DNA of 64,000 nt from NCBI GenBank assembly GCA_028287135.1, contig JAQBQE010000022.1, positions 1-64,000 of the forward strand, written 5' to 3'. The notes beneath the pieces were generated by a model. It searched no databases. It was not told the origin of the DNA and saw only the letters and a list, made by a program, of their open reading frames with translations. Of this stretch, positions 30,892-39,143 are shown one piece after another. Within the stretch, counting starts at the first letter, position 1. Each line of letters begins with the position of its first letter. The translations under genes and the position numbers were made by a program. The stretch is from Myxococcales bacterium. Its GTDB lineage: Bacteria > Myxococcota_A > Polyangia > Haliangiales > Haliangiaceae.

Positions 30892-31533
30892 CTAGCGATG
30901 GCAGGTCGAGCAGTTGGTGGGCGGGTTCACGTTGTTGGCTTGCATCACGGCGCGTCCCTCGTCCTTGCCCGGCTTGTAGCCCATCGTCGTCAGCGCATCG
31001 GCCTTGCGGAGATGTGCGCTCGGATCGCGGTGACAGTCGATGCACCACTCCATCGTCAGTGACTCGGCCTGGAAGACCTTCACCATCTGATCGACGCGGC
31101 CGTGGCACGACTCGCAACCGATCGTCGCGTTCACGTGCGCCGAGTGATTGAAGTAGACGTAGTCCGGAAGATCCGTGACCCGCGTCCAGTGCACCGGCTG
31201 GTTCTCCGCGTAGGCCTGGCGGATCGGCAGCAGGGCTTCGGAGTCCTTCTTCACCGTGGAGTGGCAGTTCATGCACACCGCCGCGGGGGGGACCGCCGCC
31301 TCGCCTGCCTGCTCGACGGTCGAGTGGCAGTAGCGGCAGTCCATGCCGAGCTCACCCGCGTGCAGCGCGTGGCTGTACGGCACGGGTTGATCCGGCTGGT
31401 AGCCGAGGCGAATCGCCTCGGGTGTCACTCCGTAAGCGACCAGTGCGACCAGGTAGATGGGCGCACCGAGGACCAGGAGGTTGATCCACTTCTTGAGTGT
31501 CTCGGTCCATTCGGGGAATGTGAAACGCGGCAT
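30892..31533 (-). CDS. actA: Alternative Complex III pentahaem cytochrome ActA
   Basis: The 213-residue product has one N-terminal helix (about 15-36, WINLLVLGAPIYLVALVAYG) and five CxxCH motifs: CRYCH, CMNCH, CESCH, CIDCH and CSTCH. This matches the pentahaem ActA subunit that relays electrons within ACIII. It is the first gene of the operon. ATG 31533 (MPRFTFPEW) is the family-like start and lies just before the helix; the open frame upstream to 31881 is rejected because third-position GC falls and no signal is present. Confidence 0.94.
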   Translation of the reverse strand: MPRFTFPEWTETLKKWINLLVLGAPIYLVALVAYGVTPEAIRLGYQPDQPVPYSHALHAGELGMDCRYCHSTVEQAGEAAVPPAAVCMNCHSTVKKDSEALLPIRQAYAENQPVHWTRVTDLPDYVYFNHSAHVNATIGCESCHGRVDQMVKVFQAESLTMEWCIDCHRDPSAHLRKADALTTMGYKPGKDEGRAVMQANNVNPPTNCSTCHR

Positions 31534-31840
31534 GGAGGTTCCTGCGGTTGCCGTCGAGTGATCCGTCAGTGATCCGTCGATGATGTAGGTGCGCGCTGAA
31601 ACGAGCCCGCGCGCGCGGTTCCTTGAACCATCTCTGGCCACCATTTCGCAAGGTTGGGCGGTGGTTTCTTGGGGTGGCGTGTCGTCGCAGCCGAGCGCAC
31701 GAGCCGTGAGGCTGTGATGCCCGTTATCGCCGGAGCCGTCGAGAAACCGGCTGCGGCAAATGTTCGCGGCAGATCGACCGCGAGCTCGCGCCAGATCTGC
31801 GCGACAAACTGCCGCACGCGGTCGCAGCGTGCGAGCGCGC
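31534..31840 (-). promoter_or_regulatory. Leader region of the ACIII-caa3 operon with tandem 11-base repeats
   Basis: About 300 bases without a convincing gene lie upstream of actA. They contain two exact head-to-tail copies of an 11-base unit (agtgatccgtc on the plus strand, 31557-31567 and 31568-31578), only 24 bases before the actA start. I see no clear -35/-10 pair. An open minus-strand frame (31566-31949) crosses the region but loses codon bias and has no start context. The operon promoter must lie here or further up, since the next gene upstream is about 300 bases away. Confidence 0.5.
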
Positions 31841-32308
31841 TCAGTTCGCGATCGGCGCGCCCGTGGGCGCCGCGCCACCATCGATCACGGAGGTCGGCGT
31901 CGCGGGCCCGGCACCCGCATCCGCGGGGGCTGCCTGAACATCGGGACACCCATCGGCCGGCCGGGTGCCGAGCCGATCCTCGGCCTCGCTCGGGCAGCCG
32001 TCCTTGGGGTCGGCGATCCCGTCCCGATCATTGTCGAGCTCGGGGCAGCCGTCGCGGTCGTCGAACCCGTCCATGTCCTCGGGCTCGTCGGGGCAGTTGT
32101 CGACGGCGTCGAGCATGCCGTCACCGTCGCGATCGACCCCGTCGGTCGGCGCGACGCAGCCGTCGAGCTCGGCGGAGCCCGCGACATACGCGCAGCGATC
32201 CCGGACATCGGGGACGCCGTCGCCATCGACGTCCTGGGTGCTCTGCGTCGGGCCCCCCTGGACGCCACCGCAGCCAGCGAGCACGAGCACACACAAGATC
32301 CGTCGCAT
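31841..32308 (-). CDS. Thrombospondin type-3 repeat lipoprotein
   Basis: The 155-residue product starts with a lipoprotein signal (MRRILCVLVLAGC, Cys13). Several calcium-binding thrombospondin type-3 units follow, such as DVDGDGVPDVRDRC, DRDGDGMLDAVDNCPD and DNDRDGIADPKDGCPS. A short Ala/Pro/Gly-rich tail ends it. Such proteins sit in the outer membrane or on the surface; unlike OmpA-type relatives, this one has no C-terminal peptidoglycan-binding domain. It lies on the same strand as the respiratory operon but 307 bases upstream. ATG 32308 is chosen from the signal peptide. A role cannot be given beyond Ca2+-binding surface protein. Confidence 0.82.
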   Translation of the reverse strand: MRRILCVLVLAGCGGVQGGPTQSTQDVDGDGVPDVRDRCAYVAGSAELDGCVAPTDGVDRDGDGMLDAVDNCPDEPEDMDGFDDRDGCPELDNDRDGIADPKDGCPSEAEDRLGTRPADGCPDVQAAPADAGAGPATPTSVIDGGAAPTGAPIAN

Positions 32309-32389
32309 GCGCGGAGCATGCACTACCATCGTGCCCATGGGGTCGCGCATGGGCTTCGACGCGCTCGGCGACCGGGGTGCGCTGCCCGG

Positions 32390-33304
32390 ATGCTGACGAC
32401 CCTCGTGATCGCGCTGCTCGTGGCGCTGATGCTGGTCGCGCTCGCCAGCGTGGTCTGGCGCAAGCGATCGGAGCCCGAGGTCCCGCGTGCCGAGGTGCCG
32501 CTCGAGGGCGTGGTCCCGATCCCGGGGCCCGCACCGCGTGACGCACCGCTGCCGGTCGTGCTCGTCCATGGCCTGTTCGGCTTCGATCGGATCGGGGTGC
32601 CGGGGGCGCGGTTCGATTACTTCCGCGGCATCGCGAAGCACCTCGCCACGCTCGGCTGTGACGCGCACGCGGTGAAGTTGCCGATGATGTCGTCGGTACC
32701 GGCCCGCGCGAAGGAGCTGGTCGCGGCGATCGAGGCCCTGCCCCACGCCCGGATCGATCTCATCGCACACAGCCTCGGCGGGCTCGATGCGCGCTACGCG
32801 CTCGCACACCTCGGGCTGGCAAGCCGCGTGCGATCGCTGGTCACCGTCGGCACGCCGCATCGCGGCACGCCAATTGCCGATCTCCTGCACAAGGGACCGC
32901 TCGACTGGGCCCGCCGCCTGGTCTCGGTGCTCGGCATGCCGATCGAGGCGCTCGAGTGGCTGAGCACCGAATCGCTCGCGCAGTTCAATCGCGATACGCC
33001 CGATGTCCCCGGCGTGCGCTACGCGTGCGTGGTCGGTGGCCTCCACAAGGTGGACAGCGTGGTGCCGCTGCCGCTGGTCGCGCCGCACACCTACCTGCGC
33101 AAGGTCTCCGGCGTCAACGACGGTGTCGTGCCGGTGTCCTCGCAGTACTGGGGCGAGACGCTCGCCGAGATCGAGGCCGATCACTTCTCGCAGATCGGGT
33201 GGCGGGTCTCGGTGCGCCACACCTTCGATGCGGCAGGTCTCTACGCATTCGTCGTCGCCCGGCTCGGAGACGCGCCGATCGTCAACGCCGTGATCGCGAG
33301 CTAG
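32390..33304 (+). CDS. Membrane-anchored alpha/beta hydrolase, bacterial lipase-like
   Basis: The 304-residue product has an N-terminal helix (TLVIALLVALMLVALASVVW) acting as anchor or uncleaved signal. It is followed by an alpha/beta hydrolase domain: oxyanion strand VVLVHGLFGFD, nucleophile elbow AHSLGG, and catalytic Asp/His candidates in SGVNDGVVPV and EADHFSQIG. The pattern VHGLFG plus GTPHRGTPIADLL matches triacylglycerol-lipase/LipA-like bacterial lipases. It probably hydrolyses lipid esters at the membrane; the substrate is unknown. ATG 32390 is the first start before the helix. It converges on the L,D-transpeptidase gene with one base between the stops. Confidence 0.85.
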   Translation: MLTTLVIALLVALMLVALASVVWRKRSEPEVPRAEVPLEGVVPIPGPAPRDAPLPVVLVHGLFGFDRIGVPGARFDYFRGIAKHLATLGCDAHAVKLPMMSSVPARAKELVAAIEALPHARIDLIAHSLGGLDARYALAHLGLASRVRSLVTVGTPHRGTPIADLLHKGPLDWARRLVSVLGMPIEALEWLSTESLAQFNRDTPDVPGVRYACVVGGLHKVDSVVPLPLVAPHTYLRKVSGVNDGVVPVSSQYWGETLAEIEADHFSQIGWRVSVRHTFDAAGLYAFVVARLGDAPIVNAVIAS

Positions 33305-33305
33305 T

Positions 33306-35234
33306 TCAATCGGGACGCGCGGGGGCGCTCGCCCGCGGCGGGATCTTGCGGGTCGAGAGGATGTTGCCGGGGGTGACCGTGATCGGGACCGGCGGCGTCA
33401 TCTCGTAGAGAAAGCCTCGCGTGTCGACCTTCGCCGTGAACGTGCCCTTGTGACGCACGGTGCGGCGATACATGACCTTCTGCTCGCCCTTCACGATGTG
33501 CTCGCGATGGGCGAGCAAGAAGTCCGCGAGCCGGATCGCGAGCTGGTTGTACATCCGGTGGCAGCCGTGGCTCGTGCCGTTGACGATCGAGGTCACGAAC
33601 GCCGAGCCGTGCGAGCCGATGCCGTTGTCCCAGTACGACATGGTGCCGTCCGCCTTGGTCACCTCGTTGTCGTGGACGAGCAGCACGAGGCCGTACGCGC
33701 CGTGCGGTCCGGGGCCCATGATCGATCGCTTGAGGTCCCACTCACCGTTGTACAGGTTCTTCACGAGCTCGCGATCCGGCGTGCTCTTCGGCGGTAGCCA
33801 GGTCGGCGCGGCGTAGAGCTCGCGCCACACGCGCGGACCGACGTCGGACTCCTTCCACTTCTGGACGATCGAGCCGCCCTCCGTGACATCGGCCCAGCCG
33901 CCGATCGTCGTCGGCCACCGCACCAGGGGGCGGCGCCTCCCTTGGTCGTTGACGAACAGCGTGATCGTCGGGCGGTGGCGGATCATCCGCCCGATCGGTT
34001 TCTCGTCGTACCAGACGTCGCCGCGGTCGAGCTCCGCGGACAGGTCCATGTGCGCCGAGTGATACGCGGGGAGATCCGGCAGCACGAGCGCAACGCGCAG
34101 CCCGGTCGGATGCGCGTCGAAGAACGCGCGCAGCTCCGTCGGGCCGCGCCAGCCGAGGTCCTGCGCCGCGGCTTCCACGGCGGGGCCGATCAGATCGGGT
34201 GCGCCGTCGGGCAGCGGCTCCTCGACACCACGCGCCGCGCGCATCGGCTTGGGATCGAGCATGCGGCCGAGGATCGGCTGCGGACCGTCACTCGCGGTGC
34301 CGTCCTCGATCAGACCGGTGGCATCGACCACCCGCTCGCGCAGGATGCGGAGGGCGAGCCGGAAATCGAGCTCGCGACTGTCGAGCATCATCGCTTCGCG
34401 GGTCTCCGCATCGAGTCGCTCGTTGGGCATCAGGAAGTTCCGGCGCTGGAACAGATCGACCGCGTTCGACGTCCGCCACGTCATGGTGCCGTCCGCATCC
34501 TTCTCGTCGAGAAAACCCTCGCACACGAGGTGCTGCTGCGCGGCCAGGATGCCGGCATGGATCCCCGCGAGCTTCTTCCACTTCGCGTACGCCGTCGCGA
34601 GCTGCGCGTCGGTCACGGTCGCGAGTGCCTCGAGATCCGGCAGGCCTCGCTTCGCCCGCTCCTTCTCGAGCTGCTTCTCGAGCGAGAGGCGGCGAAATTT
34701 CATCGCCGTCACCACGTCCTTGTGATCCTGCGCGTACGGTCGATCGAGCAGCGCGATCGGCGACGAATCGATCGCATCGTGACAGGCATGGCGCTCGTCA
34801 TCTGCGATCCGCTCGCGAGCGATCGAGAGTGCGGGCACGACGCCGTAGAGCTCGGCGAGTCGCTGGCCTTCCGCGAGGGGCTCGCCGTCGGGTCCCTGAT
34901 CCTTGGCGAGCGCGAGATAGGTGTCGCGAAACACCGGCGCCGTTCCGTCGGGCTGGGTCGCGAACAGGCGCGGCGTCCACGCGTCGCCGAGGTCGACGAT
35001 CGTGAGGCCCTGCGCGCGCGCTTCGTCGGCGCACACGAGACTTCCGTCGACGGTCGCCGCGGCGTCCGGACACGTGACCTGCGTGGTCGACTCGGGCGCC
35101 ACGAACCGGACCTCCGTACTCGTCCGCGACGTCGGCGTCGCCTGCGTCGTGGTGGTGACGCGTCCGGATCCCACGGGAGCACCGCAGGCGACAACACTCA
35201 CGACGAGGTACGGCCAGCGCATTACTAACAGCAT
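33306..35234 (-). CDS. YkuD-domain L,D-transpeptidase lipoprotein
   Basis: The 642-residue product has a lipobox (LVVSVVAC, Cys17 when read from ATG 35234), a Thr-rich spacer and a large N-terminal region of unknown fold. A C-terminal YkuD catalytic domain follows, with GIGSHGSAF and the active-site motif TSHGCHRMYN (nucleophilic Cys). L,D-transpeptidases make 3-3 peptidoglycan crosslinks or attach proteins to peptidoglycan. The N-terminal part contains a helical segment (LEKQLEKERAKRGL) and an Asp/Glu-rich section, about twice the usual family length. ATG 35222 is an alternative, but it leaves a lipoprotein signal of only twelve residues before the Cys. It probably acts from the outer face of a membrane. 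Confidence 0.85.
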   Translation of the reverse strand: MLLVMRWPYLVVSVVACGAPVGSGRVTTTTQATPTSRTSTEVRFVAPESTTQVTCPDAAATVDGSLVCADEARAQGLTIVDLGDAWTPRLFATQPDGTAPVFRDTYLALAKDQGPDGEPLAEGQRLAELYGVVPALSIARERIADDERHACHDAIDSSPIALLDRPYAQDHKDVVTAMKFRRLSLEKQLEKERAKRGLPDLEALATVTDAQLATAYAKWKKLAGIHAGILAAQQHLVCEGFLDEKDADGTMTWRTSNAVDLFQRRNFLMPNERLDAETREAMMLDSRELDFRLALRILRERVVDATGLIEDGTASDGPQPILGRMLDPKPMRAARGVEEPLPDGAPDLIGPAVEAAAQDLGWRGPTELRAFFDAHPTGLRVALVLPDLPAYHSAHMDLSAELDRGDVWYDEKPIGRMIRHRPTITLFVNDQGRRRPLVRWPTTIGGWADVTEGGSIVQKWKESDVGPRVWRELYAAPTWLPPKSTPDRELVKNLYNGEWDLKRSIMGPGPHGAYGLVLLVHDNEVTKADGTMSYWDNGIGSHGSAFVTSIVNGTSHGCHRMYNQLAIRLADFLLAHREHIVKGEQKVMYRRTVRHKGTFTAKVDTRGFLYEMTPPVPITVTPGNILSTRKIPPRASAPARPD

Positions 35235-35364
35235 GGGCCGGTAGCGCGGAAACAGCACGAGCGAACTGGGTGCGTCGCCTGCGCACATCGTGACCGTGCA
35301 GCTGCGCACTACGGCACGATGCGATCCGTAGAACCCGGGCACGTCGCTTGCTGCTCAGGTTCGC

Positions 35365-36099
35365 ATGACCACTCGACTCGTGCTGCTCTCGACGATGCTC
35401 GCACTGGGTGCGTGCCGTGAAGCGTCGAGCGAGGAATCGCATGACAGCACCTACCCGGTGATCACGCCGAAGCCGCCGTGTGCGAGCTGCACCCTCGACG
35501 CACCTGCGACCGCGCGTGGTCCGTTGCCGCTACTCGTCGTCCTGCATGGCAACCACGAGTCCGCGTCGACCGCGGCGAAGCGATGGAAGGACACCGCGAT
35601 CGAGCGTGGCTTCGTGGTGCTCTCGCTCCACTGCCCGCGCGATGCGGGATGTGAGGGCGGTCAGTGGTATCGCTGGTCCTCGACGCCGGGCTGGGTGCAG
35701 AAGCAGGTGAGCAAGGTGTCCCGCGAGCTGGTGATCGATCCATCGCGAACCTACCTCGCGGGATGGTCGGGCGGCGCAACGGCGATCGGCATGCACGCAC
35801 CCGCGTTCGATCGGATGTTCGCGGCGGTCGTGATCCACGGTGGAGGCCAGCCGCCGCTCGGTTCGGATGCCTGCCCCGAGCGGCCGCTGCCGGCGTACTT
35901 TCTCGTCGGTGATGGCAATCCAGCGCATCCGGCGGCGAAGCGTCTTCGTGACTACTACCAGCGCTGTGGTCAGGAGCTGACCTGGGATCTGCTCCCCGGC
36001 GCGCGACATCCGCAGGAAGATCGTGCGCTCGATCGCGACAAGGCCGCACACATCCTCGACTGGCTCACGGCTCACGCGCGCCGCCCGAACGTGTCCTGA
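35365..36099 (+). CDS. Alpha/beta hydrolase (esterase/PHB depolymerase-like) lipoprotein
   Basis: The 244-residue product has a lipoprotein signal (LVLLSTMLALGAC, Cys17). The hydrolase fold shows LLVVLHGNHESAST as the oxyanion strand, the nucleophile motif GWSGGA, and a C-terminal His in PGARHPQEDRA. It resembles esterases of the PHB-depolymerase/LpqC group that act on polyesters or acetylated polysaccharide; the substrate is not clear. A PPCASC segment just after the lipobox is odd and may form a disulfide. It starts about 130 bases from the divergent L,D-transpeptidase gene. Confidence 0.85.
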   Translation: MTTRLVLLSTMLALGACREASSEESHDSTYPVITPKPPCASCTLDAPATARGPLPLLVVLHGNHESASTAAKRWKDTAIERGFVVLSLHCPRDAGCEGGQWYRWSSTPGWVQKQVSKVSRELVIDPSRTYLAGWSGGATAIGMHAPAFDRMFAAVVIHGGGQPPLGSDACPERPLPAYFLVGDGNPAHPAAKRLRDYYQRCGQELTWDLLPGARHPQEDRALDRDKAAHILDWLTAHARRPNVS

Positions 36100-36150
36100 A
36101 CGCGCGCTCGCGCACATCCGCGTGGCCGGCGCATTGCATTGTGCTGATGC

Positions 36151-36993
36151 ATGCGCTGGGACAAAGGATATCGAAGCTCGAACGTGGATGACCGCCGCTC
36201 CGACGGCCCTGCCCGGGGGTTCGGTGGTGGAGGTGGTGGGTTGCCGATCGGCAGCATCCTCATGATGGCGAGCCGGTTCGGGTGGAAGGGCATCCTCGTC
36301 GCGCTGCTCGTCGTCGGCGGCCTGTATTACGGCGGCTCGGGCTTGTGCTCGGGCGGTGGCGCCCCCGCACCGACCCCGACCCAGCAGGTGCAGCAGAAGG
36401 CGCCCGCGAACGGGCAGCCTGACGAGCTCTCTGCGTTCGTCGGCTTCGTGCTCGACGACGTTCAGAACACGTTCGGCAAGCAGCTCAATGGCTACGAGCT
36501 GACGCGGCTCACCCTGTTCCGCGAGTCGGTCAACTCCGCGTGCGGCACGGCGAGCGCCGCGGTCGGGCCGTTCTACTGCCCGCTCGACAAGCGCGTGTAC
36601 ATCGACCTCGCGTTCTACGACGAGCTTCGCCGCCGGTTCGGCGCACCGGGCGACTTCGCGCAGGCGTACGTCATCGCCCACGAGGTCGGTCACCACGTGC
36701 AGAACATCCGCGGCAAGCTCGGACGTGGCGAGGTCAATCAGATCGAGACCGAGCTCCAGGCCGATTGCCTCGCCGGCGCGTGGGCCAAGGATGCGAACGC
36801 TCGCGGGCTCGTCGAGGTCGGCGATGTCGACGAGGCTCTCAACGCCGCATCGCAGATCGGTGACGACACGATCCAGCGCAAGACGCAGGGTCGGGTGCAG
36901 CCGGAGACCTGGACGCACGGTTCTGCAGCGCAGCGCTCGGGCGCGTTCAAGAAGGGCCTCGAGGGCGGCATCGCCGCCTGCAGCATGAGCTAG
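36151..36993 (+). CDS. YpfJ-type neutral zinc metallopeptidase
   Basis: The 280-residue product belongs to the YpfJ/KPN_00809 family. A Gly-rich cytoplasmic N-terminus is followed by a single helix (ILVALLVVGGLYYGG), a spacer, and the periplasmic protease domain. The zinc motif is HEVGHH, and the third ligand is probably a Glu in ETELQADCLAGAWA. Family members are membrane-anchored proteases; their substrates are mostly unknown. Four cysteines occur in the catalytic domain. The stop overlaps by three bases the stop of the Gly-rich lipoprotein gene on the other strand. Confidence 0.88.
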   Translation: MRWDKGYRSSNVDDRRSDGPARGFGGGGGGLPIGSILMMASRFGWKGILVALLVVGGLYYGGSGLCSGGGAPAPTPTQQVQQKAPANGQPDELSAFVGFVLDDVQNTFGKQLNGYELTRLTLFRESVNSACGTASAAVGPFYCPLDKRVYIDLAFYDELRRRFGAPGDFAQAYVIAHEVGHHVQNIRGKLGRGEVNQIETELQADCLAGAWAKDANARGLVEVGDVDEALNAASQIGDDTIQRKTQGRVQPETWTHGSAAQRSGAFKKGLEGGIAACSMS

Positions 36994-38147
36994 AGCGCGG
37001 GCGGTGAGGTCGTTCCGGCCGTCAGAGCTGCCGAGCTGATCCGGATCACACCGACACCGCCACCGCCGCCGCCACCACCGCCGGCGAGCGTCGCTGTCGT
37101 CGGGCCGCTGGCTCCTGCGAGCGTTGTACCGGAACCGCCGGGCCACCCGGTCGCGCCGCTGGCCGCACCGCCGGTGCCACCCGCCGCAGGGCTCGCACCG
37201 AGCCTGCCTGGCTGTCCCGGGTTTCCGGCGGTGAAGTCATCCGAGCCTTCGCCGCCGCCGCCGCCGTTGGCCGCGAGAATCCCGGTCGTGATCCGCGGCG
37301 CCTCGACGAGGATCATGCCGCCCGAGCCGCCGCCGCCGCCGCCTGCGTCGCCGCGACCGGCACCATCACCGCCGCCGCCCCCGGCGTTGATCCCCGCGGA
37401 CGGCGCGAGCTCGATCGCGACCGCGCTGACGACATAGATCGCGCCGCCGCCGCGACCACCACGGCCCGCCGGTCCCGAGCCCGTACCGCCCGCAGCGCCG
37501 GGGCAGCCACCGAGCGGGCCAGCGGGGAGCCCACTGGCGGTTCCGCCGGCACCACCGAAGCTGTTGCCGACGATGAGGTTGTCGCTGTTGCCATTGGCGC
37601 CACGTCCACCTGGTCCGCCGAATCCACCACCACCACCGCCTGCGCCGCCGCCGTTCGCATCCTCACCCGCCGCGGGACCACCGGTGCACGTCGTGCGGGC
37701 GCCCGCGCCGCCGTCGCTCAGATCGATCACCGCACCATCGCCGAGCGTGACCGCGCCGCTCGCGACGATCGCGAGAGGCCGCGTTCCGACCACGCGCACC
37801 GTGGTGCTCGCCGCGAGATCGAGCGCACCGACGTACCATGCACGAACCTCGACGGCATTCGTCGTCGTGGTGACGAGCGCGGTCGTCACCACCTCGGCGC
37901 CGCCGCCGGTCTTCGACAGCACGCCGGAGTCCGTGTCGAACCGATACGCGCCGCTGAGCATCAGCGACGCGCCGGCCGGCTGGGCACCGCAGGTCGCGAC
38001 GTGCTGCGCGAACGGAACACACGCATCGGGCCCGCCCTGCCCATCGTGCGCCGCATCAGGATCGCCGGGACCGGCCTCTCCCGTGAGAGGTGCCGAGAAC
38101 CCGCAGCCGACGGAGATCGAGGCGAGCCACACGAGCGCCGTGCGCAT
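36990..38147 (-). CDS. Gly-rich PE_PGRS-like lipoprotein
   Basis: The 385-residue product begins with a lipoprotein signal (LVWLASISVGC, Cys15). A Cys-containing segment (DACVPFAQHVATCG) and a beta-strand-rich part follow. About 220 residues then are dominated by Gly-Gly-x runs with interspersed Ala, Ser, Thr and Asn. Gly-rich surface lipoproteins of this kind are common in myxobacterial genomes as unknown proteins. No enzyme motif is visible. The repeats carry G+C-heavy codons, so the opposite strand shows long spurious Pro/Ala-rich frames. ATG 38147 precedes the signal directly. Confidence 0.82.
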   Translation of the reverse strand: MRTALVWLASISVGCGFSAPLTGEAGPGDPDAAHDGQGGPDACVPFAQHVATCGAQPAGASLMLSGAYRFDTDSGVLSKTGGGAEVVTTALVTTTTNAVEVRAWYVGALDLAASTTVRVVGTRPLAIVASGAVTLGDGAVIDLSDGGAGARTTCTGGPAAGEDANGGGAGGGGGGFGGPGGRGANGNSDNLIVGNSFGGAGGTASGLPAGPLGGCPGAAGGTGSGPAGRGGRGGGAIYVVSAVAIELAPSAGINAGGGGGDGAGRGDAGGGGGGSGGMILVEAPRITTGILAANGGGGGEGSDDFTAGNPGQPGRLGASPAAGGTGGAASGATGWPGGSGTTLAGASGPTTATLAGGGGGGGGGVGVIRISSAALTAGTTSPPAL

Positions 38148-38158
38148 GTCTCATCCTC

Positions 38159-39133
38159 TCATGGACGGAGGACGAGCTTGCCCTTGACATGTCGGCGGTC
38201 GAGCCGCCCGAGCGCCTCGCCAGCCTCGGCGAACGGGAGCACCGCGTCGATCGCTGGGGTCAGCTTGCCGGCGGCGACGGCGGCGAAGATCGCCTCGGCG
38301 TGGGCGCGGTTCTTCGCCGGCTCGCGCATCGCGAACGAGCCCCAGAACACGCCGATGATCTGGCAGCCCTTGAGCAGCACCAGGTTGAGCGGGATCTTCG
38401 GGATGTCTCCCGACGCGAAGCCGACGACCAGGTAGCGGCCCTGCCACGCGGTGCCGCGCAGCGCAGCCTCCGCGAGCGAGCCGCCGACCGGATCGTAGAC
38501 GACGTCGACGCCGGTGCCCCCGGTCAGCGCCTTGATCCGATCCTTCAGGTCCTCGCTCGAATAGTTGATGACCTCGGAGGCTCCGTGCTCGCGGCAGAAC
38601 GCGAGCTTGTCGTCGGTCGACGCCGCGGCGATCACCTTCGCGCCGAACATCGCGCCGAGCTCGACCGCGGCGATCCCGACGCCGCCGGCCGCACCGAGCA
38701 CGAGCAAGGTCTCCCCCGAGCGGAGCGCCGCGCGATCGACGAGCGCGTGATACGTCGTCGCGTAGGTCAGCAGCGTCGCCGCGCCGACCTCGAACCCGAC
38801 CGCGTCGGGCAGCTTCACGACCGCGAGCTCGGGGACGACGATCTGTTCGGCGAACGCGCCGTAGACCATCGTGGCTGCGACGCGATCGCCGACCGCAAGG
38901 CTCGTGACGCCCGCGCCGACCGCGCGCACGATGCCAGCGGCTTCACCACCGGGCGAGAACGGCGGCGTCGGCTTGAACTGATACATCCCCTTCGTCAGGA
39001 GGACGTCGGGGAAGTTGACGCCACAAGCCTTGACCTCGATCAGCACCTGCCCCGCGCTCACGCTGGGATCAGGCACCTCGTCGACGCGAAGCGAGGCAGG
39101 ACCGGTGAGCTCGTGGACGCGAACGGCACGCAT
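38159..39133 (-). CDS. Zinc-free quinone oxidoreductase (MDR/QOR family)
   Basis: The 324-residue product is a medium-chain dehydrogenase/reductase without the catalytic zinc motif. An N-terminal GroES-like part (TGPASLRVDEVPDPSVSAGQVLIEVKACGVNFPDVL) is followed by a Rossmann domain with LVLGAAGGVGIAAVELGAM for NADPH binding. The typical QOR signatures VYDPVGG and RYLVVGFASG also appear. It probably reduces quinones or alpha,beta-unsaturated carbonyls with NADPH in the cytoplasm. It lies 10 bases downstream of the prephenate dehydratase gene on the same strand; the pairing suggests shared transcription, not shared function. Confidence 0.9.
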   Translation of the reverse strand: MRAVRVHELTGPASLRVDEVPDPSVSAGQVLIEVKACGVNFPDVLLTKGMYQFKPTPPFSPGGEAAGIVRAVGAGVTSLAVGDRVAATMVYGAFAEQIVVPELAVVKLPDAVGFEVGAATLLTYATTYHALVDRAALRSGETLLVLGAAGGVGIAAVELGAMFGAKVIAAASTDDKLAFCREHGASEVINYSSEDLKDRIKALTGGTGVDVVYDPVGGSLAEAALRGTAWQGRYLVVGFASGDIPKIPLNLVLLKGCQIIGVFWGSFAMREPAKNRAHAEAIFAAVAAGKLTPAIDAVLPFAEAGEALGRLDRRHVKGKLVLRP

Positions 39134-39143
39134 GGCGCCGGGA

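Noticed and set aside
27622..31062. Plus-strand open frame of 1146 codons opposite actB
   Set aside because: Antisense shadow of actB, whose cysteine motifs and Tat signal fix the true strand.
31566..31949. Minus-strand frame crossing the actA leader
   Set aside because: Third-position GC declines across it, it has no ribosome site, and it overlaps the end of the TSP3 lipoprotein gene; treated as chance.
36990..38147. Long Pro/Ala-rich frames on the plus strand in the Gly-rich gene
   Set aside because: They are complements of Gly codons; the minus strand has the signal peptide, the Cys and a clean start.
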